Of a DNA stretch of 53,106 nucleotides, positions 31,298 to 39,900 are shown one piece after another; positions within the stretch are counted from its first letter, which is position 1, and each line of letters starts with the position of its first letter. A program made the translations under genes and the position numbers. The stretch is from Deltaproteobacteria bacterium (GTDB lineage: Bacteria > Bdellovibrionota > Bacteriovoracia > Bacteriovoracales > Bacteriovoracaceae): contig SBGE01000192.1 in assembly GCA_006226755.1 (NCBI GenBank), forward strand, positions 1 to 53,106, written 5' to 3'. The notes below the pieces were generated by a model. It saw only the letters and a list, made by a program, of their open reading frames with translations. It was not told the DNA's origin and did not search any database.

Positions 31298-33373
31298 TTA
31301 ATTTGTTTCTTCCATTGTGACTTTGTCACATTGGTAGGCCTCAATCAGCTTTTGAAGCACTCCGGCCTTCGTTCTAGAAGCATCAACATCAAGCATGACA
31401 GCTCCCAGAAATTTCTTCTGCTTTGAACCATATCGAGCTTCGATATAATTCTCATAATTGTCACGACTTACACGTTGTCCACCAATGATCTTTTTGGCAA
31501 AGATACTCGATTTATGATGCATCTGTAATAGTCTAAACTTGGATCTGATACCAAACAAACCACTTGGAACATCAGCATGAAAAAGTCGCTTATTTGTTTC
31601 GATGAAGTCATATCCTTGCTGAACAAGTCCATCTGCATATTTGTAAACTCGTCTAAATGGCATGGCATCCTGACAAGCATACATGATTCTTAATTCAGAG
31701 AGCTCTGAAGGATGACGAACAAGGTATTCAGCTTTTCCGTTGTCCATGACAACTTTATCAAGATGATTTCTTGCGAATTTTTCAAATTTACTGTGGAAGT
31801 CATCATTCTTTTTAACTGCTGTTTGAGTCGTGTAATCCATGAACTCATAGCCCCACTTCCCATAAACTTGAGAAGCTATTTCTTCGTACTGAGATAGAAT
31901 ATTAACAACGTTTTCTGAACCGTCATCAGAGCTCGTGAAATCAGACTCTCCAAGAGCGGAAGCCAGTCTTTTCTCAGTCGTCATCATCTGCTTTTGTGCC
32001 TCAGTCAATTTTTTGCTGGTTTCTAGAACTCGCTTATCCAGATCTTTTAAGTAAGCGGCTACATCCTTTCCATGAATCAAAGTATCTTTGAGCCATTTCT
32101 TAGCAATGGCCTCTCTACTGGCTGCGATATCTCCAGTAACTCTTTCAAAATGAAATAGTAGATTTGCTCTGAAGGTATTATTGAATTCTTTAACATCCAT
32201 TCCAATCAAATTTTGGAATTCTGTTGGATTTGTAGCGAAATCCAATTTGGACAACTCCTGCTTCATCATGATGTCCATAACTGGAATTGAATTCAATCCA
32301 CTATCAAACCATGCATCGAGCTGACTTTTCATGGTCAAATAAAGCTTTGCCAAATTGTTTATGGCCCTTAGTTTGATGGTAGTTGCAGGAACACCATCAG
32401 TATCGGCCACTGGGATTTGAACTTGAGACAATGCTTTTTTAACACTGTCTTCTAAAGGCACAAGATCATCGAGGGTTTTCTTGATGTGTTCTGCCTTTGC
32501 AGTTTCGATTTCCTTTTGAATTTTTTCTTTATTGGTTGTGACTTCCTTGATTTTGGCCTCAACACTCTTGATAAGAGCTTTGGCCGTTTCCAAGTCGTCT
32601 TTGTGTTGATCTGTCCCAACATCCATCAAACCAGCATTTTGAACATCTTGTCTCAGGTCGTAGAAAGCACAATTAAGTTTGATAAATGTTTGTCTGTCTT
32701 TGATTTCATCAAAGTTGAATCTATCTGTAAAAATACTATCGATTGCTCTTAGGATTGATGAGAGAGCAAGACCACCGCCAGCAATAACAAGTCCATTTTG
32801 GTTAGGAACCAAAAGACCCATTTGGGCAAAGCTTTGAATAATGTCTGCAGTTTGCTCTAGGAATGAACCTTTGTTCAGCTTACATTTACCATTAAGAAAA
32901 ATATTATTGATGTTATTGAATACGTTGGCAATTTGAGCACCACTAACAGTCGTCCCATCCCCTGCCGGAATATCTCCGTTGATCAAGGTGTTAACAGTCG
33001 TATTGCTGTCAGCATCCACTCCAAGTTCATTCAAACTATTTTGGATTGATTGCGCTCCAGTTAGAATCGCATCTAGCCTGGCCTGATCCTGGTCCATACA
33101 GTTGTCTTTGAACAAATTTCTGATGTTTTCAATTTTAGAAAGAATCTCTTTATGGTGATTGGACTCCAAAGGACAGGCCTTAGGTTTCTCACTATAAGGT
33201 CTATAGAGTTTAAAAAGGGCATCTACTCGACTCTGGTCTTGTGCTGAAATACCTGTAACAGGTAATTTTGTTTCAATTTGAGTCAAGTCTGTTTCGGCCG
33301 AGAACGCCGGAAGAATCAAGCTTTGCAAGAATACAAGACTGCAGACTGCAGAAGTCATGGTTCGTTTTTTCAT
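31298..33373 (-). CDS. Large secreted helical protein of unknown function
   Basis: A 691-residue exported protein (signal MKKRTMTSAVCSLVFLQSLILPAFS). It contains helical and coiled-coil stretches (KSVEAKIKEVTTNKEKIQKE, RVLETSKKLTEAQKQMMTTE) and a glycine-rich hydrophobic stretch (GLVIAGGGLALSSIL) that could be membrane- or ligand-contacting. Several cysteines (KACPLES, DNCMDQ, GKCKLN, NCAFY) suggest disulfides. I do not recognise the family. It is terminated by a strong hairpin and preceded by another hairpin region, so it forms a single-gene unit. A helical periplasmic scaffold or an envelope factor is possible. Confidence 0.75.
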   Translation of the reverse strand: MKKRTMTSAVCSLVFLQSLILPAFSAETDLTQIETKLPVTGISAQDQSRVDALFKLYRPYSEKPKACPLESNHHKEILSKIENIRNLFKDNCMDQDQARLDAILTGAQSIQNSLNELGVDADSNTTVNTLINGDIPAGDGTTVSGAQIANVFNNINNIFLNGKCKLNKGSFLEQTADIIQSFAQMGLLVPNQNGLVIAGGGLALSSILRAIDSIFTDRFNFDEIKDRQTFIKLNCAFYDLRQDVQNAGLMDVGTDQHKDDLETAKALIKSVEAKIKEVTTNKEKIQKEIETAKAEHIKKTLDDLVPLEDSVKKALSQVQIPVADTDGVPATTIKLRAINNLAKLYLTMKSQLDAWFDSGLNSIPVMDIMMKQELSKLDFATNPTEFQNLIGMDVKEFNNTFRANLLFHFERVTGDIAASREAIAKKWLKDTLIHGKDVAAYLKDLDKRVLETSKKLTEAQKQMMTTEKRLASALGESDFTSSDDGSENVVNILSQYEEIASQVYGKWGYEFMDYTTQTAVKKNDDFHSKFEKFARNHLDKVVMDNGKAEYLVRHPSELSELRIMYACQDAMPFRRVYKYADGLVQQGYDFIETNKRLFHADVPSGLFGIRSKFRLLQMHHKSSIFAKKIIGGQRVSRDNYENYIEARYGSKQKKFLGAVMLDVDASRTKAGVLQKLIEAYQCDKVTMEETN

Positions 33374-33431
33374 GGATCTTTTCCTTAATTGCGTGTTCTA
33401 TTTGGCGCTATTCTAAGGAAAAGAGGCCTTA

Positions 33432-33469
33432 GACTCAATGTAAGTTGTAATACTTACAGGCCTTGAGTC
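33432..33469 (-). other. Long imperfect hairpin between two secreted-protein genes
   Basis: GACTCAA-TGTAAGT pairs with ACTTACA-TTGAGTC (14 bp), interrupted on one side by GGCC; the loop is TGTAAT. On the minus strand it follows the 112-residue gene by 28 nt and is followed by TAAGGCCTCTTTTCC, so it may be that gene's terminator or part of the next gene's leader. The stem is longer than usual terminators here. Confidence 0.55.
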
Positions 33470-33496
33470 CAAAAGACTTGATGTAATTTCGGCTAA

Positions 33497-33835
33497 TTAT
33501 TGCTGTTTGATATAAAGACTTGTGATTCCAAGAGTACCTTCAGAACAAACCTGATAAGCCGCAATGATTTTTTCAGACTGATCTGGAAATTGATCATCAC
33601 GGGCCTTGATACCATCGAGAAGTAGATCAAGGGGGGCACAGCTCTTTTTCAAAAGTTGATAGGCAAAATAGTCTTTGAATGAAAGTCGACTCTCTTCAAT
33701 ATTAGATTGCATGTACTCTTTCACAGCAGCGGTTTTTTTGAGAGGAAGCAAAACCAATTGTTCCTTTGGCGTCAGTTCTCGCGCCTCCAAATTGGCAAAC
33801 AAAGAAAAAAGAATAATTAAAAGTGAATATTTCAT
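33497..33835 (-). CDS. Small secreted protein of unknown function
   Basis: A 112-residue exported protein (signal MKYSLLIILFSLFANLEA). The mature part is helical and charged (RELTPKEQLVLLPLKKTAAV, SRLSFKDYFAYQLLKKSC) with two cysteines (KKSCAPLD and QVCSEGT) about 30-35 residues apart that could form a disulfide. It may be an envelope protein. I do not recognise the family. It sits alone upstream of the 691-residue gene and downstream of the HAD gene. No clear motif suggests function. Confidence 0.65.
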   Translation of the reverse strand: MKYSLLIILFSLFANLEARELTPKEQLVLLPLKKTAAVKEYMQSNIEESRLSFKDYFAYQLLKKSCAPLDLLLDGIKARDDQFPDQSEKIIAAYQVCSEGTLGITSLYIKQQ

Positions 33836-33887
33836 TACGACCTCAATTTAATAATTTTTAAAATGATCCCCACCAAAGCAGCGATTT

Positions 33888-34793
33888 TCAAGATTTTAAG
33901 TATGGAATGATCTTACAAAGATCGTCATGAATCGGTGCATCTGCACCTTGAAGGTCATAATTGCCCTGTAACAGGTGGTATTCAGGACCCGGCAAATGAA
34001 GAATATCAGTCTTCTTATCACCCACCATCAAGGCCCCTTCAATTTCTAGGTTAAGTTCACTAGCAGCCTGAAGCATCATTCCAGGCCATGGCTTACGGTA
34101 ATAACTTTGTGCCTTAAGCTCTTCGATCAGGCCTTGATTGTGACAAAGAGAATAATACCAGCCATCCACACCACAACCTTTTGCTTCAAGATATTCATTC
34201 ATCTGTTTATGAACTTCAATCACATCAGATTCCTGGTAATAGCCTCTGGCGACACCACTTTGATTAGTTAATACAACAACTTTCCACTTGGATTCTTTCG
34301 CTGCCTTGATCAATTCGAAAATTCCAGACACCCATTCAATATCTTCAAACTTATGAACATAAGACTTGTCTTTATTTACAATTCCATCGCGATCCAAAAA
34401 CAAAGCACGATGAAAAAGTTGAGCTGGGTTGGGTTTTTTATACCGAACAATAGGAATTCCATGGGCTCCGACAGCAGGACTTGTGGGTTCAGCTCTCTCT
34501 GGAGTGAAACTGATTCCTGAGTAAGACCAGTTTTCTCGACAAACACCTCGATCATTAATCTTGAAATTTTTGTCGAACTGATGGCCCTCAACTCCTTCAT
34601 CTTCAAGGTAGTAAAAATGAATACAATTTTTTGCATTTTTAACTGATCCAAGAATGGATCTGAGTGAAAAGTTTACTTCATCTTGCTCAGTGAAAGTTAG
34701 AACACCTGAACCTTGTGGGTTAAAGTCTCCAAAACTTTCTTCAAGAAAATTTTCAAACTCTTTTGAACAATTATGAGTATTGACGCCAATCAT
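33888..34793 (-). CDS. HAD phosphatase (GmhB/HisB-N-like) with extra N-terminal domain
   Basis: A 301-residue cytoplasmic protein. Residues about 128-300 form a HAD-IIIA phosphatase: FLDRDGIVN (nucleophile and acid Asp), VVLTNQSGVARGYYQE, YYRKPWPGMMLQAA and MVGDKKTDILH. In GmhB, which removes the 7-phosphate of heptose bisphosphate, zinc is held by CxH...CxC. Here only LCHNQG remains and the second pair is QSYYRK, so the zinc site is lost. The N-terminal 120 residues match no family I know. Neighbours suggest no LPS locus: the next gene upstream, 35 nt away, is a possible nuclease. The substrate could be a sugar phosphate or a nucleic-acid 3'-phosphate. Confidence 0.75.
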   Translation of the reverse strand: MIGVNTHNCSKEFENFLEESFGDFNPQGSGVLTFTEQDEVNFSLRSILGSVKNAKNCIHFYYLEDEGVEGHQFDKNFKINDRGVCRENWSYSGISFTPERAEPTSPAVGAHGIPIVRYKKPNPAQLFHRALFLDRDGIVNKDKSYVHKFEDIEWVSGIFELIKAAKESKWKVVVLTNQSGVARGYYQESDVIEVHKQMNEYLEAKGCGVDGWYYSLCHNQGLIEELKAQSYYRKPWPGMMLQAASELNLEIEGALMVGDKKTDILHLPGPEYHLLQGNYDLQGADAPIHDDLCKIIPYLKS

Positions 34794-34828
34794 ACCTAAA
34801 GCCTACATGGCATGATGGTGAATGTCAC

Positions 34829-35848
34829 TTAGTGGTTTTTTATTGAACAATTTATTTTGTGGGCCATGGAAGTGAACTTGTTCATTGGCTTGACTCTAAT
34901 TTGAAGACTGACCTCTCCACAATTGATCTGGAACGAAGAGATGTCTGGGTTTTCTTGTTCAAATATGCAATCCGTCATGTCATTTTCTAAATTCTCACCA
35001 GAAGACATATCTATAGAATACAGTTGATACTTCTTGCCATCTTTCACTTGGTGATAGCAAGTCAATTGAACCAAACCTTGTTTTCCAAAGCCCAATAAAG
35101 GTCTTAAACAACGTTGAAACAGGACGGGGTCTTCTTTATGAAAAATTAAGAGAATTTCTCTGATCTTTGCGATCACAGGCCTGTAACTTTCAACCACAAC
35201 GGCATTCATTTCTTTTTCTAATTGTCCAGGTAGCTCAGGAAGTCCGGCATCCTTCCACCTTTGATCAAATCCATTTTGGTAATTAAGTCCGGCCATGTCG
35301 TGTAGAGTTTTTGCCATCGATAAAAAAGAGAGTTCTACTCTTTGGTTGAGTTCCGTTTGAAACTCCAAGGCCCTTCTAAAAGGTGTGAAGTATTTTTCAA
35401 TGAAACTTTTAACTCCAGCACTCTTGGTATTCACAAAACTATGGGCCTTACAAAGTTTGAGAGAGACTGGAATGACTTTTTCGTCTTCCGAAAGAATCAA
35501 AAGATCGGCCTCTTTAAAATGGTCATTTCCCCCAGCTGAACCAATTTTTCCCATGACCAGAATATTTTGTATTTTAGTATCCCCTAACAGTTGATCCAAC
35601 TTAGCACTGCAGGCCTCGGCCAATGTAGGAAGAGCATAAATCAACTCTTGATCGTGAACCCTAAGCCATGACTCATATTCACTGAGACGGGACCTTAACT
35701 CGCCGCCAAAGGATTGGATGAAGCGAGACTCGATACCCCTTTTTCGCGCCATGGAGTGACCCAAAAGATATTCAAAGAGATTGCCTTTGAACTCATTGAT
35801 CAGGGCCTCTTTTTGACTTGATGAATCATTGAAATAAGTCTGTTTCAT
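34829..35848 (-). CDS. Possible PD-(D/E)xK-type nuclease, uncharacterised
   Basis: A 339-residue cytoplasmic protein. Its N-terminal half has the layout of a nuclease core: E26 in KGNLFEYLLG, an acidic residue in FKEADLLILS (D115), then a strand VIPVSLKLCK whose S-x-K (129-131) sits where such enzymes carry (D/E)xK, followed by a conserved-looking SFVNTKSAGVKSFIEKYF. The serine in place of Glu makes this uncertain. The C-terminal half (about 200-339) is unassigned. There are no signal peptide or membrane segments. It lies 35 nt upstream of a HAD phosphatase and is divergent from pyrB. It may also be a restriction-type or repair enzyme, or an unrelated binding protein. Confidence 0.45.
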   Translation of the reverse strand: MKQTYFNDSSSQKEALINEFKGNLFEYLLGHSMARKRGIESRFIQSFGGELRSRLSEYESWLRVHDQELIYALPTLAEACSAKLDQLLGDTKIQNILVMGKIGSAGGNDHFKEADLLILSEDEKVIPVSLKLCKAHSFVNTKSAGVKSFIEKYFTPFRRALEFQTELNQRVELSFLSMAKTLHDMAGLNYQNGFDQRWKDAGLPELPGQLEKEMNAVVVESYRPVIAKIREILLIFHKEDPVLFQRCLRPLLGFGKQGLVQLTCYHQVKDGKKYQLYSIDMSSGENLENDMTDCIFEQENPDISSFQINCGEVSLQIRVKPMNKFTSMAHKINCSIKNH

Positions 35849-35936
35849 AAAATTCTATTTCCCAAATGGATTACTCTGTTTTAGACTAAGCCGAAGCAAA
35901 TTTCAAAGCCCTTATGGGTCTGGGAAAAAGGTTGAA

Positions 35937-36899
35937 ATGAACAATTTTCCTTCCGTTTTCGAAGCTATCAACGACTTGAGCAAGGATCAAATCGAAGGGC
36001 TTCTTATTCTCGCAAGGAAATTTAAAGAACGCGACCACGATAAGCCCCAATTCCCCAACAAACTTCCGATTGTAGCCAATAGCTTTCTAGAAAATTCTAC
36101 CAGAACTAAAAACTCTTTTGCCATTGCTATCAAGAGACTCGGTTGCCATTATTTGGATTTCAACACAGAAACTTCAAGTTTGAATAAGGGTGAATCACTA
36201 GAAGAAACGCTTTTAACTCTCTATGCCCAGGGAGTCGATCTATGCATAATCAGAACATCTGTCAGTAATCAATTGAGCGAATTTAAAAATAACACTCCTG
36301 TTAAAATCATTAACGGAGGAGATGGAACAAATCAACATCCCACTCAGGCACTTCTCGATCTCTTCACCATGCAAGAAATCGGAATTGAACTTGAAGGAAA
36401 AACCATGGCCATCATTGGTGATTGTATCCATTCCAGAGTCGGCCACTCACTTTGTGAATTACTTCCTCAATTTGGTTGTAACATCATTTTGTGTGGACCT
36501 TCTGATTACGTACCTAAAACACCTGAATATGAAGGTGTTGAAATTTCCAATGATTTGGAAAGTACTGTGAAAAGAAGTGATTTCCTCTACACACTTAGAA
36601 TTCAAAAAGAGCGTCACGCTGGTTCAACAGAAGCGGCTAAGCACTACGATACATATCACGACAAATATGGAATCAGTCGTGACAAACTCAAAGCATGGAA
36701 TAAAGAAGTCCCAGTTTTTCATCCGGGACCTGCTAATATTGGAGTCGAGATTTCATCTGACATCATCAAATCCTCTCTCTATAAAGGATATGATCAAGTC
36801 GTGAACTCAATCTATATGAGAATGGCAATCATCACAGCTATTCTTTCAAATAACGATAAAAATATAGGAATTATTGATGGGACGAGGATCAGAGACTAA
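35937..36899 (+). CDS. pyrB: Aspartate carbamoyltransferase, catalytic chain variant
   Basis: Condenses carbamoyl phosphate with aspartate in pyrimidine synthesis. The 320-residue protein has the carbamoyl-phosphate loop FLENSTRTKNSF (usual STRTR is STRTK), KGESLEE, GGDGTNQHPTQALLD, GDCIHSRVGHS and LRIQKERH. At the aspartate-binding loop the usual HPGPVNRGVEI reads HPGPANIGVEI, with Ile in place of Arg at residue 268. The fold and context still make it PyrB; the change could affect substrate binding. AAGG precedes the ATG. It heads the pyrB-carAB-pyrF operon, 88 nt from a divergent gene. No regulatory chain gene (pyrI) is present here. Confidence 0.92.
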   Translation: MNNFPSVFEAINDLSKDQIEGLLILARKFKERDHDKPQFPNKLPIVANSFLENSTRTKNSFAIAIKRLGCHYLDFNTETSSLNKGESLEETLLTLYAQGVDLCIIRTSVSNQLSEFKNNTPVKIINGGDGTNQHPTQALLDLFTMQEIGIELEGKTMAIIGDCIHSRVGHSLCELLPQFGCNIILCGPSDYVPKTPEYEGVEISNDLESTVKRSDFLYTLRIQKERHAGSTEAAKHYDTYHDKYGISRDKLKAWNKEVPVFHPGPANIGVEISSDIIKSSLYKGYDQVVNSIYMRMAIITAILSNNDKNIGIIDGTRIRD

Positions 36900-36982
36900 T
36901 TTTATTTTCAAGTTTTCTATGATCTCGGCCCCATTGCCTTCACTTTTCTTCTTTTCTCATTTCACACATAAAGGAACCTGTC

Positions 36983-39900
36983 ATGTCGAGAGAACTTGAA
37001 TTCAAACGCACACTCAAAACAACTAAAGCTTGGTTGCATTTCGAAGATGGAACTTCTTTTCAAGGTTGGATTAATAAGAAAGCCGACGATCCCATTTTGA
37101 AAAATGGAATCTGGGGAGAAGCGGCCTTTACCACAGGGATGTCTGGATATCGCGAAACCATGACTGACCCATCCTTCCTAGGGCAACATATCATTTTCAC
37201 AAATTCTCATATTGGAAATTACGAAAGTGATGAAAGAGCAGATCAATCAAACAAGTGTCACGCTACATGTTTGATAGCGAGAAACTTCAGTTACAACAAC
37301 TTTCTAGACAAAACAGAAACCCCTATTTTCAGCGGGCTCGACACCAGAGCATTGGTCAAGTTCATGACCAGCGCAAAGTGCTCACACAAAAGTGTTATCA
37401 CGACCGAAGAAAAAACTCCTGACAAAAAGACATTTCAAGAAGCGACTCTAATTTGCAATGAGCTCGCCTTGGTCAGTCAAAAAACGGCGAATGTTGAAAT
37501 TCCTGGAGATAATCCAATCGTGCTAGTTAACTATGGATGTAAGCAATCCATTATTAATAATCTCAAAGACCTTGGTCACCCACTGGTCACATTGCCATAT
37601 AACGTCACAGTTCAAGAAGTTCAAAAATATAATCCACGAATGATCTTCCTTTCAAACGGTCCTGGGGATCCTAGATTGATGAAGGATCAATTTGAAGAAG
37701 TGAGAAAGTTTCTTGAATTGGATATTCCGGTTAGAGGGATTTGTCTTGGACATCAACTTTTAACAAGGGCGCTAGGAGCTGAAATCATCAAGCTCCCTTT
37801 CGGACAACGTGGAGTCAATCACCCGTGTTTGGATCATGTGAGTGGAGAAATTCTCATCACTTCACAAAACCATGGGTATGCCTCTGATGAACAGTCGCTT
37901 AAGAAAATTGAAAATGACAATCCACTTGGAAAGAGACTGATCATTCAATCTCGTTCGCTCTTTGATCTCTCTGTTGAAGGAATTTCAACCACCGATCACC
38001 ATTTGAAATCAGTCCAATTTCACCCGGAATCAAATCCAGGACCGAGTGATGCTTTTGTATTCTTCGAAGAAATTAGAGACTTCCTATCAGGAAACAAGCA
38101 TCCGGATATTGATCCAGAAAAGCTTCATCCAATGATTGATGTTCAACAAAAAATTGAAAAAGACATTCCGTATAAGAAAATCCTACTTGTCGGTTCCGGC
38201 CCGATTAAAATCGGTCAGGCTTCAGAATTTGATTACTCAGGAACTCAGGCCTGTAAATCACTCAAAGAATTAGGGGTTGATGTTGTTCTGTTGAACTCAA
38301 ACCCTGCAACGATCATGACTGATCCTGAGATGGCCTACAAAACATATATTGAGCCAATCACTAAAGATACGATCAAAAAAATCATCGAAAAAGAAAATGT
38401 AGATGCCGTACTTTCAACAATGGGTGGCCAAACGGCCCTCAATATATGTGTTGAGCTCGAAGAAGAAAGTTATCTTAAAGAAAAAGGAGTGGCCCTTCTT
38501 GGAGCTAATGTAGATACAATCACTAAGACTGAGGACAGACAACTTTTTGCCAAGGAACTAGATGGCCTTGGTTATCAGACAGGTAAACGTTTCATGGCCA
38601 ATAGTGCAGATGAAGCAATGGAACTTGCCACAAGTAAAGTTGAATTTCCTCTAATCATCAGAAGAGACTTTGCTCTAGGTGGTAAAGGTGCGGCCCTGGT
38701 CTACAATATCGACGAACTCAAGGGTGTATTTGATGAAACCGACATCAAATTCCCTGTGACGATGGAAAAAAGTTTGATTGGCTACAAGGAAATCGAACTT
38801 GAAGTGATGGTCGATAAAGAAAGAAATGGAGTCATCATCTGCTCAATCGAAAACGTCGATCCATGCGGAATTCACACTGGAGACAGTATCACTGTTGCCC
38901 CGGCGCAAACTATTAGTGACCGTTGCTACCAGAAACTTAGAACCATGTCGTTAACTATCGCCAAGCATATGGGTGTTGTTGCTGGAGGGGCCAATGTCCA
39001 ATTTGCCATCAATCCTGACAATGAAGATGATATTGTCGTAATTGAAATGAACCCAAGGGTTTCAAGATCATCTGCTCTAGCAAGTAAGGCCACAGGTTAT
39101 CCAATTGCTAAAATTTCGGCCCTACTCGCGGTTGGTTACACGCTCAAAGAAATTCTTAACGATATCACCAAAGCTTCCCCTGTAGCTTTTGAACCGACAC
39201 TAGACTATGTCGCCCTGAAAATACCAATATTCCCATTTAATAAATTTCCAACTTCCTCTCAGATTCTTGGACCACAAATGAGATCTGTTGGTGAAGTACT
39301 GGCCTTAGGAGGTAATTTCAACGAAGCTTTCTTCAAAGCTCTTAGAAGTTTGGAAATGGGTCTTGAAATTCCAAGTCTGGCTCAACTTAAGACAACACCA
39401 TTGGATCTCGATAAAGACTATATCGTAAAACGACTGACAAATCCTCTTCAGCTGAGCCTCCTGAGTACTCTCGAAGGTCTTAGAAAAGGATTAAGTGTCG
39501 ATGAGATCTATAACCTAACTGGAATCACTCCTTGGTTCATTGAACAAATGAACCTATTCTTAGAAAAAGAAAATGCGCTCAAGAATAATGAAATTGATAT
39601 TTTTGAAAGTGCTGAAACATTCAGAGATTACAAAGAAAATGGTTTTTCGGATAAATACATCGCTTTGTTAACAGGAAAACCTCAACAACAAATTCTCAAC
39701 TACAGATTTGAGAATAATCTCTTTCCGGTCTACAAAGCTGTTGATACCTGTTCAGGGGAATTCAATGCTCAAACTCCTTACTTCTATTCGACCTACAGTA
39801 CTGTAAATGAAGCCCATACGTTAGCCGATCAAGGCCGCTCGATGGTCATACTAGGCTCAGGTCCAAATAGAATCGGGCAAGGAATTGAATTTGATTACTC

